Source: Climacium dendroides
Taxonomy: Eukaryota > Streptophyta > Bryopsida > Hypnales > Climaciaceae
Assembly: GCA_950106755.1 (NCBI GenBank)
Contig: OX467089.1
Coordinates: forward strand, 6,202,501-6,266,500
DNA: 64,000 nucleotides
Reading direction: 5' to 3'
Numbering within the stretch: position 1 is the first letter of the stretch; each line of letters starts with the position of its first letter. Shown here piece by piece: positions 34,907-46,265 of the stretch. Under the pieces are notes generated by a model. The model saw nothing but the letters and a program-made list of their open reading frames with translations. It was not told the origin of the DNA and ran no database searches. Made by a program: the position numbers and the translations under genes.

Positions 34907-35172
34907 GAAACAATCTCATCTACAATCTGCTCCCAGACATACTCAACCTGGCTTTCAAGTCAGACCGATCTGCCACAAAAGACCTTTCGAAGAGTTATGC
35001 AGTTCCTTATCACTGCAATCATGAAGGTGCACAAATTGATGGCAACTTTCATTATCATCGCTTATTGAGCGGGTACTCCTTGCTTTTCTTTTCTTTTTGT
35101 TCCAGAATTGGAATCACAATTTTGTCTCGATTACAGGACAAGCAAAAGGAGGGGTCTCTCAAAACTTGGGCA
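34907..35172 (+). pseudogene. Condensin subunit CAP-D2 (CND1) gene fragment
   Basis: After an AG at 34,906 the frame reads GNNLIYNLLPDILNLAF. After a shift in frame comes KTFRRVMQFLITAIMK, ending at a GT at 35,027. A second exon-like piece from 35,137 reads DKQKEGSL. This order (KGN..IYNLLPDI, MQFLI, KDKQ) is the conserved block of the condensin non-SMC subunit D2. Only this block is present and the frame is broken, so it is a fragment, not a gene. Intron remains show DNA-level duplication. Confidence 0.7.
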
Positions 35173-35812
35173 TCGTTGCTCTCTGGCGGAAGGTTGAATC
35201 CTACTGCAGTTGTTTAAGCTTGTACCACTTTGATTTTAACTTTAAAAGTGTCAAAAAAAAAATCCTCATTGCCGTAAGATGAATTTCCAGGATTCATTGT
35301 CATAGGATCTGCAGGCTGCTATATATATATATAATTATGTGCATCATTGAGAGAGTTCCATTCTCTATGGAGAGGCTGATTTCTTGAGGTTGCATGTAAG
35401 TAGTGTGGTGAAAATCTATCTTTGAGATTGTTGTTGGGAATGTAAAAGTGAGGCCGAGGGGAATGTTGTGTACCTTCCCTATTAACCTCTTGAACAATGG
35501 AATGGATTGGTGACCATGGAAATCATCCATTTTGATGTTGTGGGAATCATTGGTCTAAAAAACATCCAAAAGCACTCAGACATTAGAAGTCAAATTACTG
35601 TAGAAGATCTCCCCTTTTCACACAAAATTTCAAGGATGAATAGTTGCATTTTTGTCCTACACTAAAAGATTGTTTGTCACCCACCGGACACCAAACATCT
35701 TGCCTCAACGTTTAAGGGTTAATTATCGATTCTCTTGATCATTCAGGTGCAACAGTGAACCATTACTTTGTCTTTTGGTCTCTTCAATCTATGAAGACCA
35801 AGTCTCATTTAT

Positions 35813-35972
35813 CATAGTGAATTTCATTAAAATGGCAATATTCCGTATGCCATTTTGAGACTGCAAAATCTAAATCATCTTGGACATGTATAGATTTTAG
35901 ATCGCAGAGTTTGAATTGCAAAAGTGTCAAAGTTGTGGAATGACTATCATTTTAATGAAATTCCCCCATTAT
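35813..35972. mobile_element. 160-bp MITE
   Basis: The inverted ends share gaatttcattaaaatg (about 35,819) and its complement cattttaatgaaattc (about 35,949), with cata.t beyond on each side. No coding sequence. Confidence 0.65.
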
Positions 35973-36200
35973 GGCAAATAAATGGTCATCTACTTGAGGT
36001 GTATGTATTGGTATATTTTTCATTTATCTAAAGTTTAGTTATAGAGGTGTGAAAGAAATTGCTTCTCATGTTTGATTGTATTGTATGTGTTTCTAAAACA
36101 TCATATGTTATGGTACTTTGTTTTCCTTTGAATGCATTTGCCTTTGGAGAGGGAATTTTGTAGGTACATATTTTATGCCATCCTATGGAATGTGATTATA

Positions 36201-36354
36201 GTAAACTACCCCATTTCAAACCAAATGGGAGCAAACACATTGTGGACTAAATTATGTTAGTGGAGTACATTCAAGTTTTGAAATGTACTCAATTAATATA
36301 AATTAGCAAGCAATGGGCTTGTTTCCATTTGGTTTGGATTGGAGGTAGTTTACT
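36201..36354. mobile_element. 154-bp MITE, same family as 28,032-28,182
   Basis: gtaaactaccccatttcaaa at the left and its inverse (tttggattggaggtagtttac) at the right, with agtgga.tacattcaa and its inverse near the centre. Confidence 0.8.
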
Positions 36355-36817
36355 TTAGATGAGATCAAGGGGTTGGGGAATTGACAACTCTACTTCTTGG
36401 ACATTAATGAAGTGGAAGTTCTTTAATATCCGTATTCATGACTTTTTGGATTGACATGTTCTATTCAAAGAGTAATTTCAATTGATCATTGGCCTAGTCT
36501 AATTATGAGTATTGATAGCTACCTATGCACATTTTGCTGCTTTGAAAAATCTTAGTTAATATATTTTGAGCAACACCTTTTGCTTTGAAATATTTTAGTT
36601 AATACATTCTGAGTCAAAAAAAAATTACAATGAAAACTGCCACTGCACTAATTGTCTTTTTTTTCTTTCCCCTGTGACTGAAAAATGTGACTGATTTTCC
36701 CCATAGAGATCCATTTTCGCTTTGATGGGCGATTTATGAGCCTCCTCCTTTCCTTAATAGTTTGTGATGCTCACGATTTATCATTCATTGAAGGGAAAAT
36801 CCATGTCGGGCTTTCAC

Positions 36818-36916
36818 TCATCGTAAGTGTTTCGGAGTGCCGCCGTTCCAGAGTTTCTTCCCGACCGATAATTCTGTCAGAAAATTATGGGCTTGCTTCG
36901 TCACCGCAGCATCCAT
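36818..36916 (-). other. Short coding-like stretch, 33 codons
   Basis: On the minus strand an ATG at 36,916, directly after a gttag acceptor-like site, opens a frame with coding-type composition (AHNFLTELSVGKKLWNGG) that stops at 36,818. It may be a last exon or another gene scrap. A plus-strand 74-codon frame overlaps it (36,736-36,960). Neither is recognised. Confidence 0.2.
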
Positions 36917-36960
36917 CTAACAGAGATCATTCGGTGAAGTACTGTACAATTTCAGGTTAA

Positions 36961-38138
36961 AGGTATCCCCATGCAACCACATGCTTGAACTAGGTGTCCA
37001 AAATGAAAACCAAAAATTGCTGCAAGATTTCAACTAAAAGATCACAAAGGTTGTCATTCAAACCCACATTGACGCACATTGCAGCACTAACTTCATTTGA
37101 GTGAGAATTTACTCGAATTTACTCACATTCACCTGAAGGTGTCAGTAAAAATTAAGTGGGTGTCATAGTGAACGAATCACAAACAGACTCGAAGCTTGTG
37201 AGATCCACTTAACATATCACCAGTGGATACAGAGAGAGAACCAAAACCTTACGTAACAAATCATCAATGGATACGGAGAGAGAACCTAAAATTTGTAAGA
37301 AACACTAAACAGCCAGAGAATTGCAACAACCAAGGTGTTCAACAGTTAAGAAGATGGCTAGTGATTGACAGGATGTGGCATCCTCACCCTCAATGTAAGC
37401 TTCCTTTCCCACCATTGAAAGATTGAATGATTCCATTCACCAAGCCATCCTCATAATATTGAAGACTACCGTAATTCCCTAGATTTGACACCATAGATCT
37501 TTGTTTCATTCACCGATTCACCAGTGAAGGCCAACGACATTCACCTCCAGGAGATAAATAGCTTCTGATGGTGGATTGCGAAAGGCAGCCACATCTTTCA
37601 TTGTAGGACCTTGGTAGGATCTCTTTTCCACCATTGCAGGATGCATTTAATCATCATCCGAGCCATTCTCGTATCTTGACACTCACTACTTGCAGACCAC
37701 ATTATTAAAGCTCAGACTACACCCAATCACACTTGTCCCTCCCAATTCGGAAGAATGGTACATATCTCAATGTATATTATCACCGGTATGCAATTTCACA
37801 ATGACGAGGTAAAATTTGAGCACATAATTTCCCACTCCAGGCACCTACCGCCATCAGCACTCACTGCCGTTGTGTAGAATATGTTACACCACACGCACTA
37901 TTGCACAGGACAGAATGCCGTCGTGATCGAGGTGTCCATGCGAAAATTGGACGATCACGATGACCGAGTTAAAGTCTCACCTCCCAGTGCTCTATAATAC
38001 CTCTCACAGCTAGAATTTGCTTATTCATCGCTCCAACATACTCTCAAATCAGACAGGTTTGTGAAAAACCTCCCCTCCAAAAATGCTATTGTACATTGAA
38101 TGTTAGTGGTATTCATAGCTAGATCATTATACACGTTC
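36961..38138. other. Probable 3' region of the J-protein gene
   Basis: GC is higher than in flanking deserts, as expected of 3' UTR and downstream DNA. A 46-bp duplication is present at about 37,222-37,310 (tggatac.gagagagaacc twice). The reading frame of the J-protein can in principle continue here if its last stop is spliced out at the overlapping GTAGGA donor. Confidence 0.4.
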
Positions 38139-41100
38139 CTACCTGGTCATGTTTTCAGTTCCCATGTTATCCCGAAGCCGATCAAGGGTTGCTGCAACTG
38201 ACTTTGCTTCAGACCTCAGACGCTCCAAAATCCCGTTCATTGCATCAGATTTCTGTAACCAAGAACAAAAGGGTATGATCAGAAACAAATCTCTCAACCC
38301 ACTGAGAGCATTCACTAAAAAAATCTGAAGAGATTTGTTCAGAGCATTCACTAAAAAAATATATTTACCGAACTCAAATTTTGCAAGTCAGTGAGGGGGA
38401 CGTAGCACAGCAACACTTATGGATACTGTGTCATCTATAGCAGAAACATGTTTCAACCCCTTCGTCATCTAAATTTAAATTAATAGTTTAATAGCTTCAA
38501 GAAAGGCAACAAAATGTATTAATAAAAAGAAATCATACCCTGGCTACATTGTTGCAAGATAGAAATATGTTATGAACGTTACTGCAATCAAGTATTAGCT
38601 TCCAGAGTGGACTTTCTAATTTTGAAGACTTTTCGGCACTTAGGGTTAAAACCCCTCCTGCTCTTACAAATAAACTCATGATTTGTGAAGTACAAATCAC
38701 AAACTGACCTGTTTTCTCTCCATGTCCTCCAGTTGCTCAAGCCGAGAGGCCCTTCCCTTTTCTAATATACTCTGGGAGATCTTGGAATCCTTACGGTCGA
38801 GGAAGGTTTTGCTAGAGTAGGAGGCCAAATTCTCACTTCTCGATCCCAATGGGGGTCGAGCCTCTTGATTGCCGTCTTCTGCAGTTGAGACGCGGTTAAG
38901 TACTCTAGAAGCCAATCTCTCCGCCCGTCGTGCTGAAGACGTCGTGTTTCCCCGCTGATGCCTTCTATGGCTTTGATCGGACAATGGATTGGACACCCTG
39001 GAGGAGACTTGGGGACTTGTGGCATCATTGGGAGGCGCTGTTTTCAGGACGAAGATTTCTTTCCGAATTGGAGTTCGAATGGTTGCAGGGCTTACAGGAG
39101 TGAAAACATCATCAAAAAATTCAGGATGCGTTTTCACTCCGTTCGTCCAAGATCCGGAAGCAGTTCGGGCAATGGCCCGAGACCATTGCTGTACCGTGAA
39201 ATCCGATTCAGGCTGATACAGATTCTCCAGTCTCACTGAAGAAGATCGAACTGGTTGTTCAGAGCCCAATGGTTTGGAGTACCCTTTGTCTTGCTTCGGG
39301 GACGCTGGATAAACACTCTCCAATCTCACCGAAGAGGACCGCTTTGGTGTTGCAGAACTCAGGCGTTCATTGAAGGAAAACGAGGAGTCCCTCTTCTCCA
39401 ACCTCACAGACGAAGTCCGAGCAGATTCGTACATTTCTTTCTTAAGGGAGGAGGGAACTTCCTCCTTCACATTGATAGGAGAGGTTGGATAGAGACTCTC
39501 CAATCTCACGGAAGAGGATTTTCGCACTTGGTCCATCGTGTTGGTCTGTGATCCTTTGTGCAGCTCAGATGATGGGAACATCGACCTAGAGACGACACGG
39601 TCCACATGCTCCGTATTAGCAAATCTTCTCACTTTCGTGGGACTGAGAGGAGCCTTCTTCGACAGGCAACGGCCTTTGGGCATCCAAGAGGAGTACAATG
39701 ACCCTCCCTCACACTTGTGGTCCACAGTTGAGGAACTTTTCCTTGCCTTGCCAACGCTAAGGGGTCTCATCAGGTGCGCTGCTTCTGGCGTTCGTGCATG
39801 GATACTAAACTCTCTGGAGAGCGGAGATTCCAATTCTATGGCTGCAGCTGACTTCTCGGCTCGCAATCTCTTCAGTAGCACATCAATCGATTCATCCCCA
39901 GACTTTAAATCATCCTTGGTTGCATCACTAGTGGATGCTCTTCGTCTTTCAAAAGTGTTGAAATCCAGCTTTGTTGCCGCCTTGGGAGTAGAGTCTAGCA
40001 GTATTGGAGAGCTCGGTACCTTGGATCTGTTGTGCAAATACTCGTCACAGCTGCTGACTCTGGGATTTTCCCGTTTTGATGGTGACTCCATGCCAGCCCT
40101 GCCAGGTGAATCACCAGCCACATTCCAGTACCGCTGTCGTACACTGGCGAGATTTTGCATCCACTTGGACGTCTTACCACCCCAGTCTCGTTCTAGAGTG
40201 TTGACTCTGGCTTTGGCCCTCTCGCGTAGGTTCTGCAAGCTGTCAGACTCCGTGGGGGTGCTGAAAGCATTGCTAGATGCCTGCGGAGTTTTCACTGCGG
40301 ACCTACTTGAGACGTGACCTGCCGCCTGCTGTTGCGCTTTCCGGCTGCAAGTGGTACAGACGCTCCTCCTTCTCTCTAAGTTAAAGATGTCTCGCTTCTC
40401 TTTATCTGACAAGCATGCATAGGCCTGTTGAATGCAACCGGGGCGAAATTAGATGCAACTATAAAACTCGGTGAAAGCGTGATAGCGCATAATCAACAAC
40501 AAGAACTCTAACCTCAATGGCCAGAACATTAAAGAGCAGTTAGAGAGCTTGGATAACGATCAACTAGGGTACTGTTAAGAGACCTGGGCCCGTCTCCTAA
40601 TATTTGACCCGTTACCGACTGCAACTCTAAGCACTTCCAAAACATTGTTTGGCCTTAAGTAGAAAGTTCGCTGTAAGTCACCGATCTTTGAATGAATAAT
40701 GGGGTTGGCTACTGTCTCTTCAATAGTGGGTCACTACAATAAATGATTGCTTAAGAAATCTTCATACATTGAGTGACAAATAATTTGGTCTCAAAAGAGA
40801 TTGGCTCTTGTACCCAAAGTGATCTTTCCAGTGAGCTCTACAAAGACCTCCCAGTGAAAGCATAATTCTACATATTGATTAATCAAAATGATTAATTCAA
40901 TTGACGCATATAGTGTCCTCTACCTTACCTGCAAGATCAAGAAACCATGATCAATCAAGATGGATATTGAAATCCTAAATTCAACACATACTAACTGAGG
41001 AAATGCATGTGTACCTCTGTAATGACTTTGAAAGCTCCTTCCGAATTGGCATGTTTGTTCTTATCAGGATGGAGCAACAGGGCTGCAGAGAAAATATCAC

Positions 41101-42220
41101 AGGCCGTTAGCCTGCTGAATATTCATATCTAAATTCATTTGTCCACTCATTGTTTGGGTTGTACTGACCGCATTCTCATGCAAGCAATGCCGTAAAAAAA
41201 AATCGGTACGTTCACAGAACAGACTTAATGCTGGCAAGATGCGTGACCAATCCTCTCAGAATACTTTAAGTTCAATGTCTTAACATGTTGACGTACTTGC
41301 AATCCAGCCAAACAGTCACTTGGACAAATGAAATCAACGTAAATGAAGGTCTAATCAACATACCCAGCTGTCGATATCGCTTCTTAATAGTGTCAAAATC
41401 TGCTCTCTCATCAACCTGGCAAAAAGAGAAAAAAGCAAGGTCCTCAAAATCTGACCGCAAAAGCAGAAAACCACCATACGAGCTAATTAGAGACCCAATC
41501 CTGCCTCCTATCGACAGAACCTATTACCAATAACAGCTTATCTCTTTTGATACACTTGGTTGACCTTCAACTAGCAAGCGGACTGTAAGCATGAATTAAA
41601 TGTCCATGGCCACCGATCTTCAAATTGGAAATGAGATTGTCTACTGTTCATTCAATAAAGGTCTACAACTTCTCACTTTGAATTATTGAAAAGGAGTATG
41701 TCTATAGATGGTCTCAGGAGAGTTGAATGATCTCAAGAGAGTTGGTTCCTGTAATACCTAAAGTAAGCTCTCCAGTGAGCTCTATCGAGTTATCTCCCAA
41801 TTAAAGCACACTCCTATATGTTGGTTAAAATGCTTTCACGGACGGAAAGAATATCCTCCGCCATATTCTAGTTCCAACATGAGACGCATAATCAGTCAAT
41901 TCAATTTCAGGGGCGTGAGCAGAGAACAATAAGCTGACCTTAAGGACATGGTACCAATCGGGAAGCTTCCGAGTGTAAGGACGAGCACAATGGCAGGCAC
42001 GCCAAGTTGCAGCATAGCAAACTTGCGTGACGGCCATGAGTTCGGGGAGATTCTTGCAATTGGGAAAGACGCTTTCCGTCTTCTGGAGTAGCTGAATGGC
42101 ACTCTCGTATCGGCTCTCAATGAGGTACCTGCTCGCACGGTCCATCCATCGCTTCGCCTCCACTTCTTCGCTCTTGCACTGCTCTTGGACATCCAAGCTA
42201 GAGCGACGAGGAGTCTCCAT
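38139..42220 (-). CDS. J-domain co-chaperone (DnaJ/Hsp40) with long Ser-rich tail
   Basis: Minus-strand exons 42220-41939, 41415-41364, 41082-41015, 40424-38709 and 38252-38139 give 743 residues; all junctions are GT-AG and in frame. J-domains stimulate Hsp70 ATPase activity. Residues 1-87 form a helical N-terminal region (RWMDRASRYLIESRYESAIQ..) typical of a plant J-protein group. The J-domain is about 88-150 (DWYHVLK, DFDTIKKRYRQL, HPD at 116-118, GAFKVITEAYACLSD). The remaining 590 residues are Ser/Arg-rich and disordered, with four copies of an (R)SSSVRLE-type motif, ending in a coiled-coil-like helix (LEQLEDMERKQ, ILERLRSEAKSVAATLDRLRD). Lacking the Gly/Phe and zinc modules it is class III/C. 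The start is the ATG at 42,220, directly after an acceptor-like gcag|ACA, so a leader intron is likely. The tail function is unknown. Confidence 0.85.
40660..40895 (-). repeat. Intronic duplicate shared by two J-protein introns
   Basis: 40,660-40,895 (intron between exons 3 and 4) and about 41,575-41,830 (intron between exons 1 and 2) share the order ctgtaag, ccgatctt, ctactgt.tcttcaat, gagagttgg or gagattggc, gtacc.aaagt, ctccagtgagctct and tttccagtgagctct, catattg.tt. They are diverged direct duplicates about 0.9 kb apart, across an exon boundary. Confidence 0.6.
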
Positions 42221-42319
42221 TGTCTGCAACTTAGGTCACGTTTCGTTAACCCAAGTAGACATGGTCGACTATTATGTGCGCATAATTTGATTTAATTGCA
42301 ATGCCAATGGTCGTCACAA

Positions 42320-43060
42320 CTATACGCACTCTACGGTTTACCAGGAATAGTACTGTCGAAACTTAGAGAACCTGGGGACATCGTCATTGCAGATCGTTTC
42401 AAGATAACAAAATTCAGCATAGACAGAAGCACGTCCCTCAACGAGACAATGTTGTGATTCGTTAACCGAGTGATACTCTAGATGACTCTGCCGTCAAGGG
42501 CGAATCATAACTATATGCACTCTAGGTTACCGGAATCATTACTCCTGGATCTACTGACTCAGCTACAGCCATTGCAAATCGTTTCGAAGTTGTAGAAACC
42601 AACGTCGCTTTTCGGTAGCCCGAGTCACACCATAGCCGCATCAGCAATGAGAGCGAAATTAGGACCAATGTGCATGCCAATTGCAACGCCAACGATCACC
42701 TTAACTAGACGCATTCTAGATTACCAGAATAACTGCTATTGGAACGACTAAGATCTACCGACATAGCTGCAACCATTGCAACTACTGTCAAGATCAAAAA
42801 AACGAAAACCAGAACAAACAGAAGCTGTATTCTCAACAGGCCACCCAAGCAACACCATAGCCGACTCAGCTACTGCGTATAAAATTCGATCCACAACATC
42901 ACACGATAGCAATCTCAATGTTCATCATAACTACACGCACTCTCCAGGTTCCTAGGACAAGTACTACTGAAACGTACAGGATCTACCGAAATAGCTGCAG
43001 CCATTTCAAATAGTTACAAGATAAAGCAGAATATAAAAAAAACAGCACAGACAGAAGCAT
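42320..43060 (-). repeat. About 190-bp degenerate tandem repeat in the J-protein leader, 4 copies
   Basis: The phrase acta.a.gca.tct (tatacgcactct, tatatgcactct, tagacgcattct, tacacgcactct) falls at 42,321, 42,512, 42,706 and 42,932, periods of 191, 194 and 226 bp. Each is followed by .ttacc.gaat.., then gatctac..a.atagctgca.ccatt.caaat and a gacagaagc or acagaagc motif. It lies between the coding start and the GC-rich promoter, so in a leader intron or 5' UTR. Confidence 0.75.
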
Positions 43061-43935
43061 GTACCTCAACGACGTGACAGAATCTCCTCGCTTCACTCAA
43101 TTGAACGCGAGGCTCAGCAACCCCAACCCGAAGCTCAAACCATCAAAACCCGCGCGCAAGCACATTCCGCGACGTAGTCCACCATCACCGTCTTATTCGT
43201 CCACTCTCACTAACTCTCCATACAGACAAACCGAACAACCTCACCTCCAGTACACCACAACCACCAGAACTTCAAGCTCATCAGCTGCAAGCTAGCATTC
43301 GATCCTCCCAACCACTACTTCGATCGATCCAACTACCTCAAAACTCATGACGAACTGACGGTAAAAAAAGAACAAGCTACGACTCGTGTGGTATCAATGA
43401 CGAGCGGGCATTGATGGAGGCCAACACGTACACAATTTCAAACAGTGGAGGGAGCAGATTCCGCGACTTCGCGATCCAGAAACTCGGGCGCGGGGAGGGG
43501 GAGAGTGCAAATGCTGTATTCAAGGAAGGCGTGGTGAGCGGGTCGGGTCGAAAAAGATGGCAGCCTTGCAGATCGGTAGGTAGGTAGGGGGGTGGGAGGT
43601 CGGTAAAGAGGGAGGTCGGTAAGTAACGGTCTAAAAGGGTGGCAGAGATGGCAGGTGGCAGGGGCCAGGTCGGTGACGGGACGGAGGGGGAGTTGAAGGG
43701 AATCTGGAAAAGTATTTGAATGAGAGGGTTACTGGCTATATTTGTCAGGCCGTGCCTCGGGCTAGTAATTGACTCATTATGTGGCTTGTAGGGGGGCATT
43801 ACTAACTTTTGCTTTTTGCTTTTTGAAACATAAGGGGTTTGATTTTAAGTTTTTTTTATTGCAGTCACTTTTTTTATTTTTAGGGCTGGAGGTGGGTGTG
43901 GGTTTCATGAGGAATAATGAACTTGGTGGATTTTC
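43061..43935 (-). promoter_or_regulatory. Probable promoter and first leader exon of the J-protein gene
   Basis: GC-rich and strongly strand-asymmetric at 43,480-43,720 (plus strand G-rich, with ggtaggtagg and gaggtcggtaa repeated). A 140-codon minus-strand frame (43,799-43,377) opens with ATG but is Pro/Ser/Leu-rich with no domain, and is more likely a by-product of the asymmetric composition. No TATA box could be fixed. Confidence 0.35.
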
Positions 43936-43939
43936 TGGG

Positions 43940-44712
43940 TACTTTTAACATTTTCATTGAACATTGAACAATTGGGTAGCTTTAACATTTATATTGAACA
44001 TGAACAATTGGATACTCTTAACATTTTCATTGAACATGAACAATTGGAGTACCTTTAACATTTTTGTTGAATACGAAGGATTGGAGTACCTTTAACATTT
44101 TCATTGAACATGAACAATTGGAGTACCTTTAACATTTTCATTGAACATGAACAATTGGAGTACTTTTAACATTTATATTGAATATGAACAATTGGGTACC
44201 TTTAACATTTTCATTGAACATAAACAATTGGATACCTTTAACATTTTCATTGAACATGAACAATTGGATACTTTTAACATTTTCATTGAACATGAACAAT
44301 TGGATACTTTTAACATTTTCATTGAACATGAACAATTGGAGTACCTTTAACATTTTCATTGAACATGAACAATTGGAGTACTTTTAACATTTATATTGAA
44401 TATGAACAATTGGGTACCTTTAACATTTTCATTGAACATGAACAATTGGATACCTTTAACATTTTCATTGAACATGAACAATTGGATACCTTTAACATTT
44501 TCATTGAACATGAACAATTGGATACTTTTAACATTTTCATTGAACATGAACAATTGGAGTACCTTTAACATTTCCATTGAATATGTACAATTGGAATATC
44601 TTTAATATTTACATTGAACATGAACAATTGGATACTTTTAACATTTTCATTGAACATATACAATTGGAGTACCTTTAACATTTTCATTGAACATGAACAA
44701 TTGGGTACCTTT
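43940..44712 (+). repeat. 36-37-bp minisatellite, about 21 copies, with higher-order structure
   Basis: The unit is ggataccttttaacattttcattgaacatgaacaatt-like (acttttaacattttc, attgaacatgaacaattgg). A block of six units recurs: 44,157-44,374 matches 44,375-44,592 at a 218-bp spacing, marked by the variant atttatattgaatatg. All frames through it are open by repetition and are not genes. Confidence 0.9.
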
Positions 44713-46265
44713 TGTATAGTAGCATTATTATACAAATATATTTGTTCTACAATGCTACAATGCTATAGGTTCCTCAATTTTTTGGAAATTTGCATTCAAA
44801 TATTTTGCTTGTGACCTATTTCTTTGCCCATTCATCCTTCAACCAAGAACAAGGCCTAAAGCCCATCCTCTTTTTCTTTCCATCTTCTTAATTCATTCAA
44901 TGGCACCAAGTACGCAAGTACCCTAACAAGTTCATGTCGAGTTCCTTTGTTGAGGTGAACTTCAATAATTGTGGGGAAATAAAATAATTTAAAAGTCAAA
45001 ATGAGAGGCACAAGAGGAAAAAAGGTCCTTTTGCTTACTTTTCAATATTGTTATTAGTGAAGTGAAGCTCATCTAGCTTTACAAATTCCAAGCCATCTAC
45101 GTCAAAACTTTATTGACAAGCACACTCCAGGTCATATAAATATTTGTGATTGTACATTGTTTCTTGTGTTGTATTGAGAGGGCTTAATATTTTATTGCTC
45201 AAAATTTTTAAAATTTTCGTTGCTTTTTGTCTTTAGTTGGTGCTTTTAGAATGACATCGAGGAACAATGTAGATCGTGCAGGATAAGAGGTCGTGGAGTT
45301 TAGATTGATCATTGTCTGGATATGGAAGTACCTAATAAAACATGCATGAGGTTGTAATGTCGTTAGCGTCTTTTCAAAGAACTTTGTACCCAAATTTCCA
45401 TACCATATTGACCACGTGACACAAACGATACTCCTTACAGAGCTAACAAATCTCTATGAGGATAAATGATGTCCAATCATAGATGTTGACATCACCCTTT
45501 GCTACTTGGTGGATTAGAGAAATCTCTTGTTTACAATAAGAGAGTTTATATCCACAAGTCTAATTGGAGTCTGGTCTTCAAACAAATGTCAATAGAGACC
45601 AAAACACTACAAGAACCAATTGCCAACTTGAAGAAAAAAATTGAGAATTTAGAGGCGCCATTTGTTTATTAATCGAAAAAACTCTTGATTAACTCTTAAA
45701 GAAACAATTTTGAAATAACTCATATATACCAAAAAAATCTTTGAACCTTCATAACTTTTGCATACTATATCCAAATGATGCATTTTTTAGTGCATTGGAA
45801 CCACCTATTATTTTTCAATCACAATTTAAATGAATTTCGCCAATCTCATAATAGACTTTGCAGAAGAAAAAGCGACGATTTTAGGTATCCCTAGCAATTT
45901 TATCCCGCTTTCCTTTACGACTCAAAAATCCCTTATACCGAGTACAATCGGATGAAACGTGGATGAAACGTGGATGAAAGTCGACGAATGTACACAGGGT
46001 TTAGGGGTCCCGCCAACGTTTCTTCACAGTTTTGCCATCTCTCTCTCTCGCACTCTCACTCTCATGTGTTTCTACAATCCTCCGTCTTCAGTCGCACCTC
46101 CTTCTTGCCATCGAATGTTATACAATGTGGTCAAGGGAGAGTGCAAGTGAGACGCAGTAGCAATCCCTTTGCGTTTCCAGTACTCTTTTTCTTCCATCTC
46201 TGAGGACTCATGGACTAGGATTGTCCGCTAGGGTTTGCGAAGAAGCTTGAGAAGAAGCGCGAGCA
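44713..46265. other. Intergenic DNA and SPF27 promoter/leader
   Basis: 44,713-45,900 is AT-rich with no gene seen. From about 45,950 GC rises. A CT-rich tract (catctctctctctcgcactc) at 46,037 and a ctagggtttgcg motif at about 46,230 lie in the probable leader of SPF27. Confidence 0.45.

Larger units (their letters stand above)
35173..36735. other. Intergenic DNA with two MITEs
   Basis: No gene is seen. The 76-codon minus frame at 35,300-35,530 has no domain. A gtttaagggttaa end-like motif near 35,709 could be an unpaired TTAA-element terminus. Confidence 0.45.

Noticed and set aside
39538..40317. 259-codon plus-strand frame
   Set aside because: Shadow antisense to the large J-protein exon; the minus strand has the J-domain continuity and correct splice sites.
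43377..43799. 140-codon minus-strand frame upstream of the J-protein
   Set aside because: Pro/Ser/Leu-rich reading of a G-rich, strand-asymmetric promoter region; no domain, and no in-frame link to the J-protein exons.
44138..44577. Repetitive open frames on both strands
   Set aside because: Produced by the 36-bp minisatellite, whose unit length is a multiple of three.
43940..44712. CRISPR-like array
   Set aside because: Units are contiguous without unique spacers and the context is a plant nuclear genome.
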